Assembly: GCF_017875955.1 (NCBI RefSeq)
Contig: NZ_JAGINK010000001.1
Coordinates: 811,001 to 875,000 of the forward strand
DNA length: 64,000 nt
Direction of reading: 5' to 3'
Source of the DNA: Pseudomonas sp. BP8
GTDB taxonomy: Bacteria; Pseudomonadota; Gammaproteobacteria; Pseudomonadales; Pseudomonadaceae
This document shows, piece by piece, positions 19,372-29,084 of this stretch. Below the pieces are notes generated by a model, which saw only the letters and a program-made list of their open reading frames with translations, searched no databases and was not told where the DNA came from. Position 1 is the stretch's first letter. Every line of letters starts with the position of its first letter. The position numbers and the translations under genes are program-made.

Positions 19372-19372
<1 letters not shown>
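17690..19372 (-). CDS. ggt: Gamma-glutamyltransferase
   Basis: A periplasmic enzyme that cleaves glutathione and transfers the gamma-glutamyl group. The 560-residue precursor has a signal peptide (NVALAAALALLATAAQAQA). It self-cleaves before the catalytic threonine, seen in GDHTTHFAVND at about residue 369, giving large and small subunits. Further family motifs are GLGGGGFFLL, SSPPPSAGGVAL and FGTPGGSRIP. Translation begins at GTG 19372, whose G is the last base of the ferredoxin TAG stop. The 1-nt overlap suggests coupled translation and supports the non-ATG start. Confidence 0.93.
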
Positions 19373-19659
<287 letters not shown>

Positions 19660-19733
19660 TCATACCTAATGGGCACAATTGTGCCGCAATCGCGCCCGCA
19701 GTGCACGCGGGCGCGAAGATCAGGCAGCGAGGA

Positions 19734-20324
<591 letters not shown>

Positions 20325-20351
20325 TCATGTCCTGCGCATGTTCCTGGCTGG

Positions 20352-20474
20352 TCAGCGAATTATCAGCTTGTACGCCAGACGCTGCGTGGCTTTGCCATAT
20401 GGCGTAAAGATCAGCCCGGTGACGATTGTGTCGAGGTCGAAATGTACCGGGGGCAGGGTAGAAGACGAAGTCAT
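20352..20474 (-). CDS. Putative 40-residue peptide or gene remnant
   Basis: An open frame on the minus strand reads MTSSSTLPPVHFDLDTIVTG and continues 20 more residues to a TGA. It lies upstream of coaD in the same direction. No good ribosome-binding site precedes the ATG. The composition is protein-like, but the frame is too short to match a family. It may be the surviving N terminus of a gene lost when this gap was rearranged, or chance. Confidence 0.25.
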   Translation of the reverse strand: MTSSSTLPPVHFDLDTIVTGLIFTPYGKATQRLAYKLIIR

Positions 20475-20579
20475 GCGGGTTTCGAAGGGTTGTGAACCCC
20501 TCGAGGTTGTATGCTGACGGGGATCATCGGGTAGGTTTTTTCAGGCTCTTCATGGATTGGCGGGGGGATGGGGCTTGGG

Positions 20580-21342
20580 GGCTTATCCATTTGATGTGGT
20601 GGGTTTTCTGGCCCCTTCCGCCCTTACGGCGGGTCACTTTTTGGCAAACGCCCCAAAAAGTAACCAAAAAGGTCTCGGCTCCGTCATCCGGCCCTCCGCT
20701 GCGCTCCGGGTTCCCTCGCTCCGGTCTTGCTCCGGGAGGACCGCGCTGTACGGCCCATCCTGGGCCTCAGCGCTTTCCGGCCATCCATGGCCTCCACCTC
20801 CCTGCGCAAGACCTGCGCTCGGCCTCCTGAAGTCGCTGTAGATCAAGAGCAAGATCAAGATCAACAGCCAGGGCAACGGCAGGCGAATCGCTGCGCTCTC
20901 GCTTTTGTTTATTTACCAGCGGATTTGTGGGGTGGCTGGCAGGGCTGCGCCCTGCGATTTGTATTGGCAGTACCGGCCTCTTCGCGGGACAAGCCCGCTC
21001 CTACAGGTACAGCGCTGAATTCAAAATTTGCGCGATACCTGTAGGAGCGGGCTTGTCCCGCGAAGAGGCCCGAATATCCACCACACCTGCCACTATCGAA
21101 GACAACGCCAGCCCAGACGCCGCCCGTAACTTCGCGACTTCAGAAGACCGGAGCGAGGGAACCCGTAGCGCAGCGGAGGGCCGGATGCAGGAGCAAGCGG
21201 TTTTTGGTTACTTTTTTCCAAGAACAAAAGTGACCCGCCGTAAGGACGGAAGGGGCCAGTGGCGCCACCCCATCAAATGGATAAGCCCACAATTCCTAAG
21301 CCAGCCAAGCCAAGCCAAGCCAAGCCAAGCCAAGCCAAGCCC
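20580..21342. repeat. Long inverted-repeat element, copy 1
   Basis: The element starts at GGCTTATCCATTTGATGTGG and ends at the mirror ATCAAATGGATAAGCC (21289), then runs into a short-unit satellite (see separate entry). The outer arms (TGGCCCCTTCCGCC, CGGCGGGTCACTTTTT, CCGGCCCTCCGCTGCGCT) are inverted repeats of each other. The right arm lacks the inner ~100 bp. The core (about 20836-21139) is bounded by CTGAAGTCGC and GCGACTTCAG. It contains GATCAAGAGCAAGATCAAG, a REP pair (20975-21007 and 21039-21070) and ATATCCACCACACCTGCC. The same element occurs at 46.4 and 55.9 kb. No credible gene lies inside. Confidence 0.92.
21298..21342. repeat. AAGCC short tandem repeat at the element end
   Basis: A 5-bp unit (AAGCC, variant AGCC) repeats about eight times directly after the right inverted-repeat end of copy 1. 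Related satellites sit at the matching end of copies 2 (46345-46370, opposite strand) and 3 (56932-56979, unit CAAGCCAG). Confidence 0.9.
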
Positions 21343-21460
21343 ACAGATCATCTCCCCCAACAATCCGTGAAGAACCTTTTTCATGCGGCTTACCGATGCA
21401 TCCCGCCCCGAATTAACCGTAAGATGGGTCTATCAACAAGCCTGCAGACCGGAGCAGAGC

Positions 21461-22126
21461 ATGGCCCCGCGCATCAAGACCCGAGAGCGCATCGTGCAGA
21501 ACAGCCTGGAGTTGTTCAATCAGCAGGGCGAGCGCAGCGTCAGTACCAACCATATCGCTGCGCACATGGAGATTTCGCCAGGCAACCTGTACTACCACTT
21601 CGCCAACAAACAGGCGATCATCGCTGTGCTCTTCAGCCAATACGAAGAGCTGGTGGACAGCTTTCTGCGGCCACCCCAAGGCCGCGCCGCCACCGTCGAG
21701 GACAAGCGTTTCTACCTCAAGGCATTGCTCGCGGCGATGTGGAATTTCCGCTTTCTCCATCGCGACCTCGAGCACCTCCTGGAAAGTGACCCTGAGCTGG
21801 CCGCCCGCTACCGGCGCTTCTCGCAACGCTGCCTGCTGCAGGGCCAGGCGATCTACCGGGGCTTTGTCGATGCCGGCATCCTGGCCATGGAGCCGATGCA
21901 GATCGAGTCGCTGACCATCAACGCCTGGATTGTGCTGACCTCTTGGGTCCGTTTTCTGAGTACCACCCGTGAGCATTCTGCGCACCTGGGTGAAGAAGCC
22001 TTCAAACGCGGTGTCTATCAGGTACTGGTGCTGGAACTCGGCTTCGTCACCGCCGAGGCCCGGGCGGCGGTGGACGCCCTCTGCGAGGAATTCCACATCC
22101 CCTTCAATCAGGCCCTGGAGCAATGA
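21461..22126 (+). CDS. TetR/AcrR-family transcriptional regulator
   Basis: A 221-residue repressor-type protein. The N-terminal helix-turn-helix is clear (IVQNSLELFNQQGERSVSTN then IAAHMEISPGNLYYHFANKQ), followed by a ligand-binding domain with TetR_C-like helices. ATG 21461 has GGAG 7 bases upstream. The sulfurtransferase gene begins 35 bp after its stop, so it could be in the same transcript. The ligand and target are unknown. Confidence 0.9.
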   Translation: MAPRIKTRERIVQNSLELFNQQGERSVSTNHIAAHMEISPGNLYYHFANKQAIIAVLFSQYEELVDSFLRPPQGRAATVEDKRFYLKALLAAMWNFRFLHRDLEHLLESDPELAARYRRFSQRCLLQGQAIYRGFVDAGILAMEPMQIESLTINAWIVLTSWVRFLSTTREHSAHLGEEAFKRGVYQVLVLELGFVTAEARAAVDALCEEFHIPFNQALEQ

Positions 22127-22161
22127 ACCAAGGCCTTCATGCCATCGATCAGGAGACTGTC

Positions 22162-23016
22162 ATGCCCCTTGCGCAATTGATCACCCCACAGCAGCTGGCC
22201 GAGCAACTGGGCTCGCCGGGGCTGGTGATCCTTGATTGTCGTTTTGCCTTGGAAGACGTGGACTACGGCCAACGCAGTTATGCCGAAGGGCATATCGCCG
22301 GGGCGCACTTTGCCGATCTGGAGCGCGACCTCAGCGGCAAGGTAGTCAAGGGCAGCACCGGTCGGCATCCGCTGCCCGAGGCTGGGCGGCTGGTCGAGCG
22401 CCTGCGCGAGTGGGGGGTGGATGACGCCAGCCAGGTGGTGCTGTACGACGACGGCCCAGGGGCTTTTGCTGCCCGTGCCTGGTGGCTGCTGGCGTGGCTG
22501 GGCAAGCGCGATGGGGTGTTTATTCTCGATGGCGGCCTCAAGGCGTGGCACGCGGCTCATCTACCGCTGAGCCTGGATCCTGCGGTGAAGCGCGATGGCA
22601 ATTTCAGCGGTGAAGCCGACGCGGAGCTGTTGATCGATGCCGAGCAATTGGCCGCGCAACTGGGGGCACCGCAACTGACCCTGATCGATGCCCGCGGCCT
22701 GCCGCGTTTTCGCGGTGAGGTCGAGCCGATCGATCCTGTGGCGGGGCACATTCCGGGTGCGCAGTGCGCGGCCTTCACCGACAATTTGGGCGCTGATGGA
22801 CGCTTCTTGCCGGCGGAGCAGCTCAAGCAGCGCTTTGCCGAGAAGCTCGCCGGGCGTGCGCCAGAGGCGCTGGTGGCGTATTGCGGGTCAGGGGTGACGG
22901 CCTGCCATGATCTGTTTGCGTTGGCGCTGGCCGGTTATCCGTTGGGCAGGCTGTACGCGGGCTCGTGGAGCGAGTGGATCAATGATCCGCAGCGTGGAGT
23001 GGCTACCGGCGATTGA
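22162..23016 (+). CDS. sseA: 3-Mercaptopyruvate sulfurtransferase
   Basis: A 284-residue tandem-rhodanese protein that transfers sulphur from 3-mercaptopyruvate to acceptors. The N-terminal rhodanese domain (VILDCRF) is inactive. The C-terminal domain carries the active-site loop CGSGVTA, characteristic of mercaptopyruvate sulfurtransferases; thiosulphate sulfurtransferases have CRKGVT. ATG 22162 follows AGGAGACTGTC. An in-frame ATG at 22123 overlapping the regulator's stop is less likely because it lacks a ribosome-binding site. Confidence 0.9.
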   Translation: MPLAQLITPQQLAEQLGSPGLVILDCRFALEDVDYGQRSYAEGHIAGAHFADLERDLSGKVVKGSTGRHPLPEAGRLVERLREWGVDDASQVVLYDDGPGAFAARAWWLLAWLGKRDGVFILDGGLKAWHAAHLPLSLDPAVKRDGNFSGEADAELLIDAEQLAAQLGAPQLTLIDARGLPRFRGEVEPIDPVAGHIPGAQCAAFTDNLGADGRFLPAEQLKQRFAEKLAGRAPEALVAYCGSGVTACHDLFALALAGYPLGRLYAGSWSEWINDPQRGVATGD

Positions 23017-23032
23017 GCGTATGGCCTGTGCC

Positions 23033-23115
23033 GGCCTCTTCGCGGGGCAAGCCCGCTCCTACAGGGGTGCCGTCAGCCCGTACCTGTAGGAGCGGGCTTG
23101 CCCCGCGAAGAGACC
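23033..23115. repeat. REP pair
   Basis: Inverted REP arms at 23033-23064 and 23083-23115 are separated by 18 bp between the convergent sseA and hydrolase genes. They probably form the shared transcript end; no U-tract hairpin is seen. Confidence 0.9.
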
Positions 23116-23129
23116 GGCACGGCCCGCCG

Positions 23130-24122
23130 CTAACAGCCATCCGCCAACCACTGCGGGATCCTGCGCTCCAGGTAATAACCTGGCTTGCGCAGGCTGCCGT
23201 CGACAAACCCGACGTGCCCACCCCGGCTGTGCAGTTCGAACTGCGTCTGCGGCGCCAGCTCATCGGCGGTCGGCAGGCTGTGGCCAAACACGAACGGGTC
23301 GTCGCTGGCGTGGATGATCAAGGTCGGCGTGCGGTTCTCACCCAGGTAATAGCGACTCGAGGCACGCCGGTAGTAATCGTGCACATCGCTGTAGCCATTT
23401 AGCGGCGCAGTCACCTTGCCGTCGAAATCCCAGAATGTGCGCAGGTTGCGCAAGGAGCCAAGGCGCTCGATTTCGGCCAGCCTGTCATGATGACCCTGGT
23501 CGCGGAAATGGCGCTGCTTGTCTTGCACGTAAGCGAGCATCTCGCGCATGAAATGCGCTTGATACACCTTGGAAAAGCCCAGCCCGATGCGGTCAGCGCA
23601 CTGATCCAGGCGAAACGGCACCGATACCGCAACCGCCGCCTGCAACTGGCTGGCTGAACCACTTTCACCCAGATACTTGAGCAGCACGTTACCGCCCAGT
23701 GAATACCCCACCGCATACAGCGGCGCCAGTGGCCGTTGTGCGCGCAAGTGGCGAATGGTCTCGGCCAGGTCTTCGCTGGCGCCGGAGTGATAACTGCGCG
23801 CAAGCAGGTTCGGCTCGCCGGAGCAGCCACGCCAGTTCAATGCGACGCTGGCCCAGCCACGGGCCTGCAGCGTTTGCTGCAAGCCCTTCACATAGGGCGA
23901 ACTGGATGAGCCGGTCAGGCCATGCAGGACCAGCACCAGCGGGGCGTCGAGCTGATGCGGCCCGTGCCAGTCGAGGTCGAGAAAATCACCATCGGCCAAC
24001 CACAGGCGTTCGCGCTTGCGCTCAAACGCGGGCAGCTTGCGCCAGAGTGGACCCCACAAGGTTTGCAGGTGGGGGTTGGCAAGGCCGGTGGCCGGACGAA
24101 AACGGTCGGTGGGGCTGGGCAT
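23130..24122 (-). CDS. YheT-like alpha/beta hydrolase
   Basis: A 330-residue hydrolase of the YheT/ABHD1-3 group. NPHLQTLWGPL is the family's N-terminal signature and HGLTGSSSSPYVKGL is the oxyanion region. The nucleophile is Ser in GYSLGGNVLLKYL (about residue 143), the acid is Asp in HASDDPF and the base is His in SRGGHVGFVDG. The natural substrate is not established for this family; short-chain or membrane esters are usual guesses. No signal peptide. Confidence 0.85.
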   Translation of the reverse strand: MPSPTDRFRPATGLANPHLQTLWGPLWRKLPAFERKRERLWLADGDFLDLDWHGPHQLDAPLVLVLHGLTGSSSSPYVKGLQQTLQARGWASVALNWRGCSGEPNLLARSYHSGASEDLAETIRHLRAQRPLAPLYAVGYSLGGNVLLKYLGESGSASQLQAAVAVSVPFRLDQCADRIGLGFSKVYQAHFMREMLAYVQDKQRHFRDQGHHDRLAEIERLGSLRNLRTFWDFDGKVTAPLNGYSDVHDYYRRASSRYYLGENRTPTLIIHASDDPFVFGHSLPTADELAPQTQFELHSRGGHVGFVDGSLRKPGYYLERRIPQWLADGC

Positions 24123-24182
24123 ACTGTGTGACTCGTGATGTGCCGGACTAGAGTGCCATGAAACAGCGCGCCTGTACCTGCG

Positions 24183-25544
24183 CTATTGGTCGCTGGCCGG
24201 TGGTGCTGGCAAAGGCTGCTGATCCGCCACGGTACCGACGCTGACCAGCACCGGGCGGGTCAGGTCGAGCCGATGATTCAGCACGTCGCGTACCGCGTGT
24301 GGCGTGACCTCGAGCAACTGCTCGAGGTAGCGCTCGAGGTGGTCGGCGGGCAGGCGCAGATGGCCGTTTTCGCTCAGCATGGCCACCAGTGACTGATTGG
24401 TGGCGACAGTTCTGAGCAAGCGGCCAATCACCTGCTGGCGGGCAACGTCGAGTTCGCTGTCGCTCGGACCTTGTTCGATGAAGGTGCTCAACAGCGCCAT
24501 TACCCGCTGCTCAGAGGCCTCGACGTACGCGACGGCGACACTCCATTCGATCGACAGGAAACCGCCAGCGCTGAGCGGCGACAACCGTGAATGGACATCA
24601 TAGGTAAGCCCAAGCTGCTGGCGTAGCTCGCGCATCAGGCGTGAATCCAGGCCTGTGCCCAGTACCTCGCTGGCCAGCACCATGGCAGCGTATTCGGGTT
24701 CGCTCGCCTGCAGGGCCATTGGTACGGCCATGAGCATGCTGGTATTGGCGCCGGGTAGCTCGACATGCAGCTTGCGCGCTTCAGCTCTGGGTATCGCTGG
24801 CAGTTCAACGGCCGCCCAGCCTTGCGGCAGTGCCTGACAGATCTGTTCGACGATCGCCTCGGCGTCACTTCGCGACAGGTCGCCGACCAGTGACAGCTCC
24901 AGGTTGTTGGCGGCATAGGCCCGCTGATGAAAGGCCCGCAGGTCGTCGCAGGTTGCCGCGTCGATACCCGCCGTGGTGCTGCCGTACGGGTTGCCATAGG
25001 GATGGCCGGCAAACAGGTGCATGAACGCTTCGCTGCGGGCGCGAATCACCGGCAAGCCTGCGCGATATGTCTGCAGGGCATGCAGTTGTTGCTTCACCTT
25101 TGCCAGTTCCGGGGCGGGAAAGGCAGGCCGCGCGACCATCGCGGTGAACAGCTCGAGGGCAGGTGTAAGCAGGGCGCTGGCGCTCAGGCTGCGCAAGCTC
25201 AGGGTGGCATGCTCAAGGCGCAGCGAGGACTTGACGATCGCGCCCAGGCGTTCGATCTGCTCGGTGAACTGCGCGGCATCCAGCGCATCCGTGCCTTCGT
25301 CGAGCATGTACAGGGTCAGGGCAGCCAGCCCTGACAGCTCGCTGTCCTGGCAGCTGCCGGCATCGAACCGCAGCACCAGGTCGACCATTGGCAGCTGGCG
25401 CGCCTGGACGAAGCGCACACGGGCGCCGGACGGGCTCTGCCAGGTCTGGACCTCGGCGTGCGGGTGTTCGCTCTGGCTCAGGTCAAGACCTGCAAGGGAG
25501 GTAAGGCCAGCAGTGCTCTGAGTCAGGGTGGTAGGTTCACGCAT
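24183..25544 (-). CDS. M16 peptidase-like subunit without zinc site (first pair)
   Basis: A 453-residue M16 (pitrilysin) fold protein. Where a catalytic member has HxxEH this one reads GLAALTLYMLDEG, so the zinc site is missing and it should act as the non-catalytic half of a heterodimer. The R/Y substrate-tail region of inactive subunits is recognisable near LGLTYDVHSRLSPL. No signal peptide is visible. The start overlaps the stop of the catalytic partner by 8 nt (ATG...TGA), as in the second pair downstream. Confidence 0.85.
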   Translation of the reverse strand: MREPTTLTQSTAGLTSLAGLDLSQSEHPHAEVQTWQSPSGARVRFVQARQLPMVDLVLRFDAGSCQDSELSGLAALTLYMLDEGTDALDAAQFTEQIERLGAIVKSSLRLEHATLSLRSLSASALLTPALELFTAMVARPAFPAPELAKVKQQLHALQTYRAGLPVIRARSEAFMHLFAGHPYGNPYGSTTAGIDAATCDDLRAFHQRAYAANNLELSLVGDLSRSDAEAIVEQICQALPQGWAAVELPAIPRAEARKLHVELPGANTSMLMAVPMALQASEPEYAAMVLASEVLGTGLDSRLMRELRQQLGLTYDVHSRLSPLSAGGFLSIEWSVAVAYVEASEQRVMALLSTFIEQGPSDSELDVARQQVIGRLLRTVATNQSLVAMLSENGHLRLPADHLERYLEQLLEVTPHAVRDVLNHRLDLTRPVLVSVGTVADQQPLPAPPASDQ

Positions 25545-26871
25545 GGCGGGCCTCTGCGGCAGTCATGTAAGTGGTGCTCAGGCGGTCCTGAGTGAGGTAG
25601 GTGAGGGCGACTCGCTGAACGTCCTCTGGGCTGACGCTATTGATCGCCTGGGCTTCATGCGCGAGCTGGCTGGGGTCCAATCCACTGCTGGCGGCCCGGC
25701 CCAGGGCATGGCCTTGTTCGGCAATGTTGTCGCGGGCGAATACCAGGCTGGCCAGCAGGCGTGCCTTGGCCCGGTTCAGCTCGCGCTCGCTTGGCGCTGA
25801 GTGGTGCAACTGTTCGATTTCGGCCCACACCTGAGGCATGGCCTGCTCCGGCGTGCCCTGCTGGGGGTTGGTGAACATGTACAAGCTCAGCAGGCTGTCG
25901 CCGCGCAGTTGATGTGCGTAGGCCGCACTCATGGCCTGCAGCAGTTGCCGTTGGTGCAGCAGGCGCTGCGGCAGGCGGGCGCTGTTGCCGTTGCCGAGCA
26001 ACTGCGGCAGCAAGCGCAGCGCACAGGCTTCCTGCAACGAGCGGGCGGTGGCCTGGCTCGGCATGTTGAAGGCCATGATCAACCCATCACGCATGCCCGG
26101 CAGTGCCAGCTGTTGGCGGCGCTGTACCAGCGAGCTACCGGGCGTGGGGCGCGCGGACAGCGGCAGGCGGTTGGCCGGAATGGGCCCAAAATGGTGCTCG
26201 ACCAGCGGTTGCAGGCGCTCAAGGTCGAGGTCGCCGACCACCACCAGCGTGGCATTGTTCGGATGGTACCAGCTTTGATACCAGGTGCTGACCTGGGCCC
26301 AGGTCATCTGTTCGAGGTCTGCCTGATGGCCGATCACCGGCGTGGCATAGGTGCTGGTGCCATGCGCCAGGCGCTGCGCCGCCTCGATCGCCAGTGCCAG
26401 TGGGTTGTCGTCCACCGTGGAGCGACGTTCGGCCATCACCACCTGCAGTTCTCGGGCAAACGCGGCCGGGTCCAGGGTGGCGCTGGCCATGGCGTCGGCC
26501 ATGGCTTCGAGCACCACTTCCAGGCGACTGCTCGGTAAGGTCACCGGAAAGCAGGTGGCGTCGTGGGTAGTGAGGGCGTTGGGTTCGCCGCCGAGCCGGC
26601 TGACCAGCGTGGAATACTCACCGGGCGCCAGTTTGCTGCTGCCTTCGAACATCAAGTGTTCGAGCAGATGAGACAGGCCCGAATGCCCAGGCGGTTCGTA
26701 GCTTGAGCCAACGTGGTACCACAGCTGGACGCTTACCAAGGGCGCACGGTGGTCCTCACGCAGATAGACCGTGAGGCCGTTGGCGAGGGTGAACTGCTGC
26801 AAGGGCGGGCTGGCGTCAGCGGCAGGCGGCTGGCCTGACGGGATGCCGGGTGCGAAAGTCGAAGAGGTCAC
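25537..26871 (-). CDS. M16 zinc peptidase, catalytic subunit (first pair)
   Basis: A 444-residue M16 metallopeptidase. The inverted zinc motif is in GLSHLLEHLMFEG (HLLEH, about residue 68), and the downstream glutamate ligand is probably in the helix ALAIEAAQRL. The N terminus (GTG start with AGGAG 7 bases upstream) has no signal peptide, so this pair is predicted cytoplasmic, unlike the paralogous pair. It is clearly paralogous to the gene at 29077: both share VREDHRAP- or LREDHRAP-like and VGSSYE motifs. Substrate unknown. Confidence 0.87.
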   Translation of the reverse strand: MTSSTFAPGIPSGQPPAADASPPLQQFTLANGLTVYLREDHRAPLVSVQLWYHVGSSYEPPGHSGLSHLLEHLMFEGSSKLAPGEYSTLVSRLGGEPNALTTHDATCFPVTLPSSRLEVVLEAMADAMASATLDPAAFARELQVVMAERRSTVDDNPLALAIEAAQRLAHGTSTYATPVIGHQADLEQMTWAQVSTWYQSWYHPNNATLVVVGDLDLERLQPLVEHHFGPIPANRLPLSARPTPGSSLVQRRQQLALPGMRDGLIMAFNMPSQATARSLQEACALRLLPQLLGNGNSARLPQRLLHQRQLLQAMSAAYAHQLRGDSLLSLYMFTNPQQGTPEQAMPQVWAEIEQLHHSAPSERELNRAKARLLASLVFARDNIAEQGHALGRAASSGLDPSQLAHEAQAINSVSPEDVQRVALTYLTQDRLSTTYMTAAEARHA

Positions 26872-26985
26872 GCGAAGCTCCTGAATGGCGATATGGCCAA
26901 GGCAGCTTCGGTGATGGGGCGCGCTCGCCTGCGTTACATAGTTACTCAGGCGAGCGTCGGGGTGGGGCGGGCGAGCGGCTGGAGG

Positions 26986-27588
26986 TCAGCCGCGTTGCCA
27001 CAATGCATAGTGCACCTGGCCGGTTTTCTTCTCGCGGTGCAGGCGCCAGTTGCCCGGCATCTGCAGTGAAGAAGGCGCCGCTTCGCTCTCGGTGTAGATC
27101 CACGCGCGTTCGCGCAACCACTGGCGCTCTTCGAGCAAGGTACAGGCGTTGGCCAGCAGGTCTTGATGGAACGGCGGGTCGAGGAAGACCACGTCGAACT
27201 GCTTTTTCGCCTCACCATCGAGGTAGCGCAAGGCATCGGTCTGCAGGATCTGCCCGCGCGGGCAACGCAGCAGTTCGAGGTTGTCCTTGAGGTTGCTGAT
27301 CGCCGCCGGGTTGCTGTCCAGTGCCACGGCATCTTCGGCCCCGCGGGACAGGGCTTCAAGCACCAGGGCGCCGCTGCCGGTGAAGGCATCCAGCACTTGC
27401 GCGCCTTCGATGTAGGGCGCGAGCCAGTTGAACACGGTTTCGCGCACGCGATCCGGCGTCGGCCGCAGTCCCGGGCCGGCAGGCACCGCCAGGCGGCGGC
27501 TACGCCACTCGCCGGCAATGATGCGCAGGTGGCCCTGGCCTTGGCTCGCGGCTTGGCTGGCGCGGGCAGGGGTGGATGGCTTGGCCAT
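26986..27588 (-). CDS. rsmD: 16S rRNA m2G966 methyltransferase
   Basis: A 200-residue SAM-dependent enzyme that methylates N2 of G966 in the small subunit. RPTPDRVRETVFNWL is the signature N-terminal segment, FTGSGALVLEALSRGA binds SAM, and VVFLDPPF is the catalytic N/DPPF motif. Its ATG shares one base with the TAA of the preceding M16 gene (TAATG). In many gamma-proteobacteria rsmD neighbours ftsY; here two M16 genes are interposed. Confidence 0.95.
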   Translation of the reverse strand: MAKPSTPARASQAASQGQGHLRIIAGEWRSRRLAVPAGPGLRPTPDRVRETVFNWLAPYIEGAQVLDAFTGSGALVLEALSRGAEDAVALDSNPAAISNLKDNLELLRCPRGQILQTDALRYLDGEAKKQFDVVFLDPPFHQDLLANACTLLEERQWLRERAWIYTESEAAPSSLQMPGNWRLHREKKTGQVHYALWQRG

Positions 27589-29084
27589 TAATGCTCCGGT
27601 ACGCCCAGCGGTTGCTCGGCGGGTTTGTCAGTAGGCGGTGGCAGTGGTTTTTGCGGCACTTTCGGGCCAACGGTAACGATGACCAGCTTGTCCGCTGCCA
27701 AGTGCTTGTTCATGGCTGTCTTGACCTGCTCGACGGTGAGGCTCTGCGACTGCTGCATGAAGTCTTCGAGCCAGGTCAGGGGCAGGTTGTAGAAGCCGAT
27801 CGCGCCCAATTGGCCAACGATGCTGGCGTTACTCGCATTGGACAGCGGGAAGCTGCCAGCCAGCTCACGTTTGGCGTCGTCCAGCTCTTGCTGGGTCGGG
27901 CCGGTCTTGAGGTAGTCGGCGAGGATATCCTGAACCAGCTTGAGCGTCCCATCGCTGAGTTCGGCGCGGGTCTGCAGGTTGATCATGAACGGCCCGCGAA
28001 CCTGCATCGGGCTGAACACCGAGTACACGCCGTAGGTGAGGCCGCGCTTTTCGCGGACTTCGCTCATCAGGCGGGTGCCGAAGGCGCCGCCACCGAGGAT
28101 CTGGTTACCCAGCGACAGCGCGGCCCAGTCCGGGTCCTGACGGTCGATGCCCAGCTCGGCCAGCATCAGGTGCGTCTGCTTGGACGGGAAGTCGATGTGG
28201 GTCGTGCCCGCTACAGGTGCGCTCGGTTCGGTGGGCTTGGCCAGGGCCGCCCCCTTGGGCAGCGCTGCGGAGACCTGAGCGGCGATGGCTTCGGCTTCGC
28301 TGCGGTCGAGGTCGCCGACCAGCGCGATCACCGCATTGCCAGCGGCGTAGGCCTTGGCATGGAAGGCGCGCAACTGCTCAAGCGTAATCGGTGGGATGCT
28401 CTGCGAGGTACCGTCGCTTGGCTGGGCGTAAGGGTGGCTGCCATACAGGTTGGCGAACAGCGCCTTGCCACCGATCGTGCCTGGGCTCTGCTTCTCGTAC
28501 TCGAAGCCGGCCAGCATCTGGTTCTTGATGCGCTTGAGGGCGTCTTCCGGGAAAGTCGGCTTGCCGACCACGTCGGCGAACAGCTTCAGGGCTGGCTCGC
28601 GCTTGTCGACTGCGCTGAGGCTACGCAGGGTGGCCACGGCCATGTCGCGGTATGAACCATTGCCAAAGTCGGCGCCTAGGCCTTCGAAGCCCTCGGCGAT
28701 GGCGGTGACGTCCTTGCCGGCAACGCCTTCGTTGAGCATGGCGTTGGTCAGGCTGGCCAGGCCAGGCGTGCCGCCGTCCTGGCTGCTGCCGGCAGCGAAG
28801 GTCACGCGCAGGTCGAACATCGGCAGCTCGCGCGCCTCGACGAACAGCACGCGGGCGCCCTCAGTGGTATTCCAGCTCTGAATGTTCAGCTGACGTCGGC
28901 TGGGCGCCTTACCGTCCAGTTCGGCCAGCGACTGCAGGGTGTTGGCCGGCCGTGCGGCGTTGCTGTCTGGCTTGCTGGCGTTATCAGACTGGGCCGGGCG
29001 GGCCAGCAGGAAGGCGCCAGCCACCACCAGCGCGATGAGGCCGACACCGATCAGGGTGTAGCGTGGGGCGCTGCGATCACTCAT
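27588..29084 (-). CDS. M16 peptidase-like subunit, membrane-anchored, without zinc site (second pair)
   Basis: A 498-residue M16-fold protein with an N-terminal hydrophobic anchor (LIGVGLIALVVAGAFLLA) that places the body in the periplasm. The HxxEH position reads GLASLTNAMLNEG, so no zinc is expected. RGLTYGVYSVFSP resembles the binding motif of inactive M16 subunits. A proline-rich C terminus ends the protein. ATG 29084 overlaps the stop of the catalytic partner by 8 nt. It is paralogous to the subunit at 24183. Confidence 0.86.
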   Translation of the reverse strand: MSDRSAPRYTLIGVGLIALVVAGAFLLARPAQSDNASKPDSNAARPANTLQSLAELDGKAPSRRQLNIQSWNTTEGARVLFVEARELPMFDLRVTFAAGSSQDGGTPGLASLTNAMLNEGVAGKDVTAIAEGFEGLGADFGNGSYRDMAVATLRSLSAVDKREPALKLFADVVGKPTFPEDALKRIKNQMLAGFEYEKQSPGTIGGKALFANLYGSHPYAQPSDGTSQSIPPITLEQLRAFHAKAYAAGNAVIALVGDLDRSEAEAIAAQVSAALPKGAALAKPTEPSAPVAGTTHIDFPSKQTHLMLAELGIDRQDPDWAALSLGNQILGGGAFGTRLMSEVREKRGLTYGVYSVFSPMQVRGPFMINLQTRAELSDGTLKLVQDILADYLKTGPTQQELDDAKRELAGSFPLSNASNASIVGQLGAIGFYNLPLTWLEDFMQQSQSLTVEQVKTAMNKHLAADKLVIVTVGPKVPQKPLPPPTDKPAEQPLGVPEH

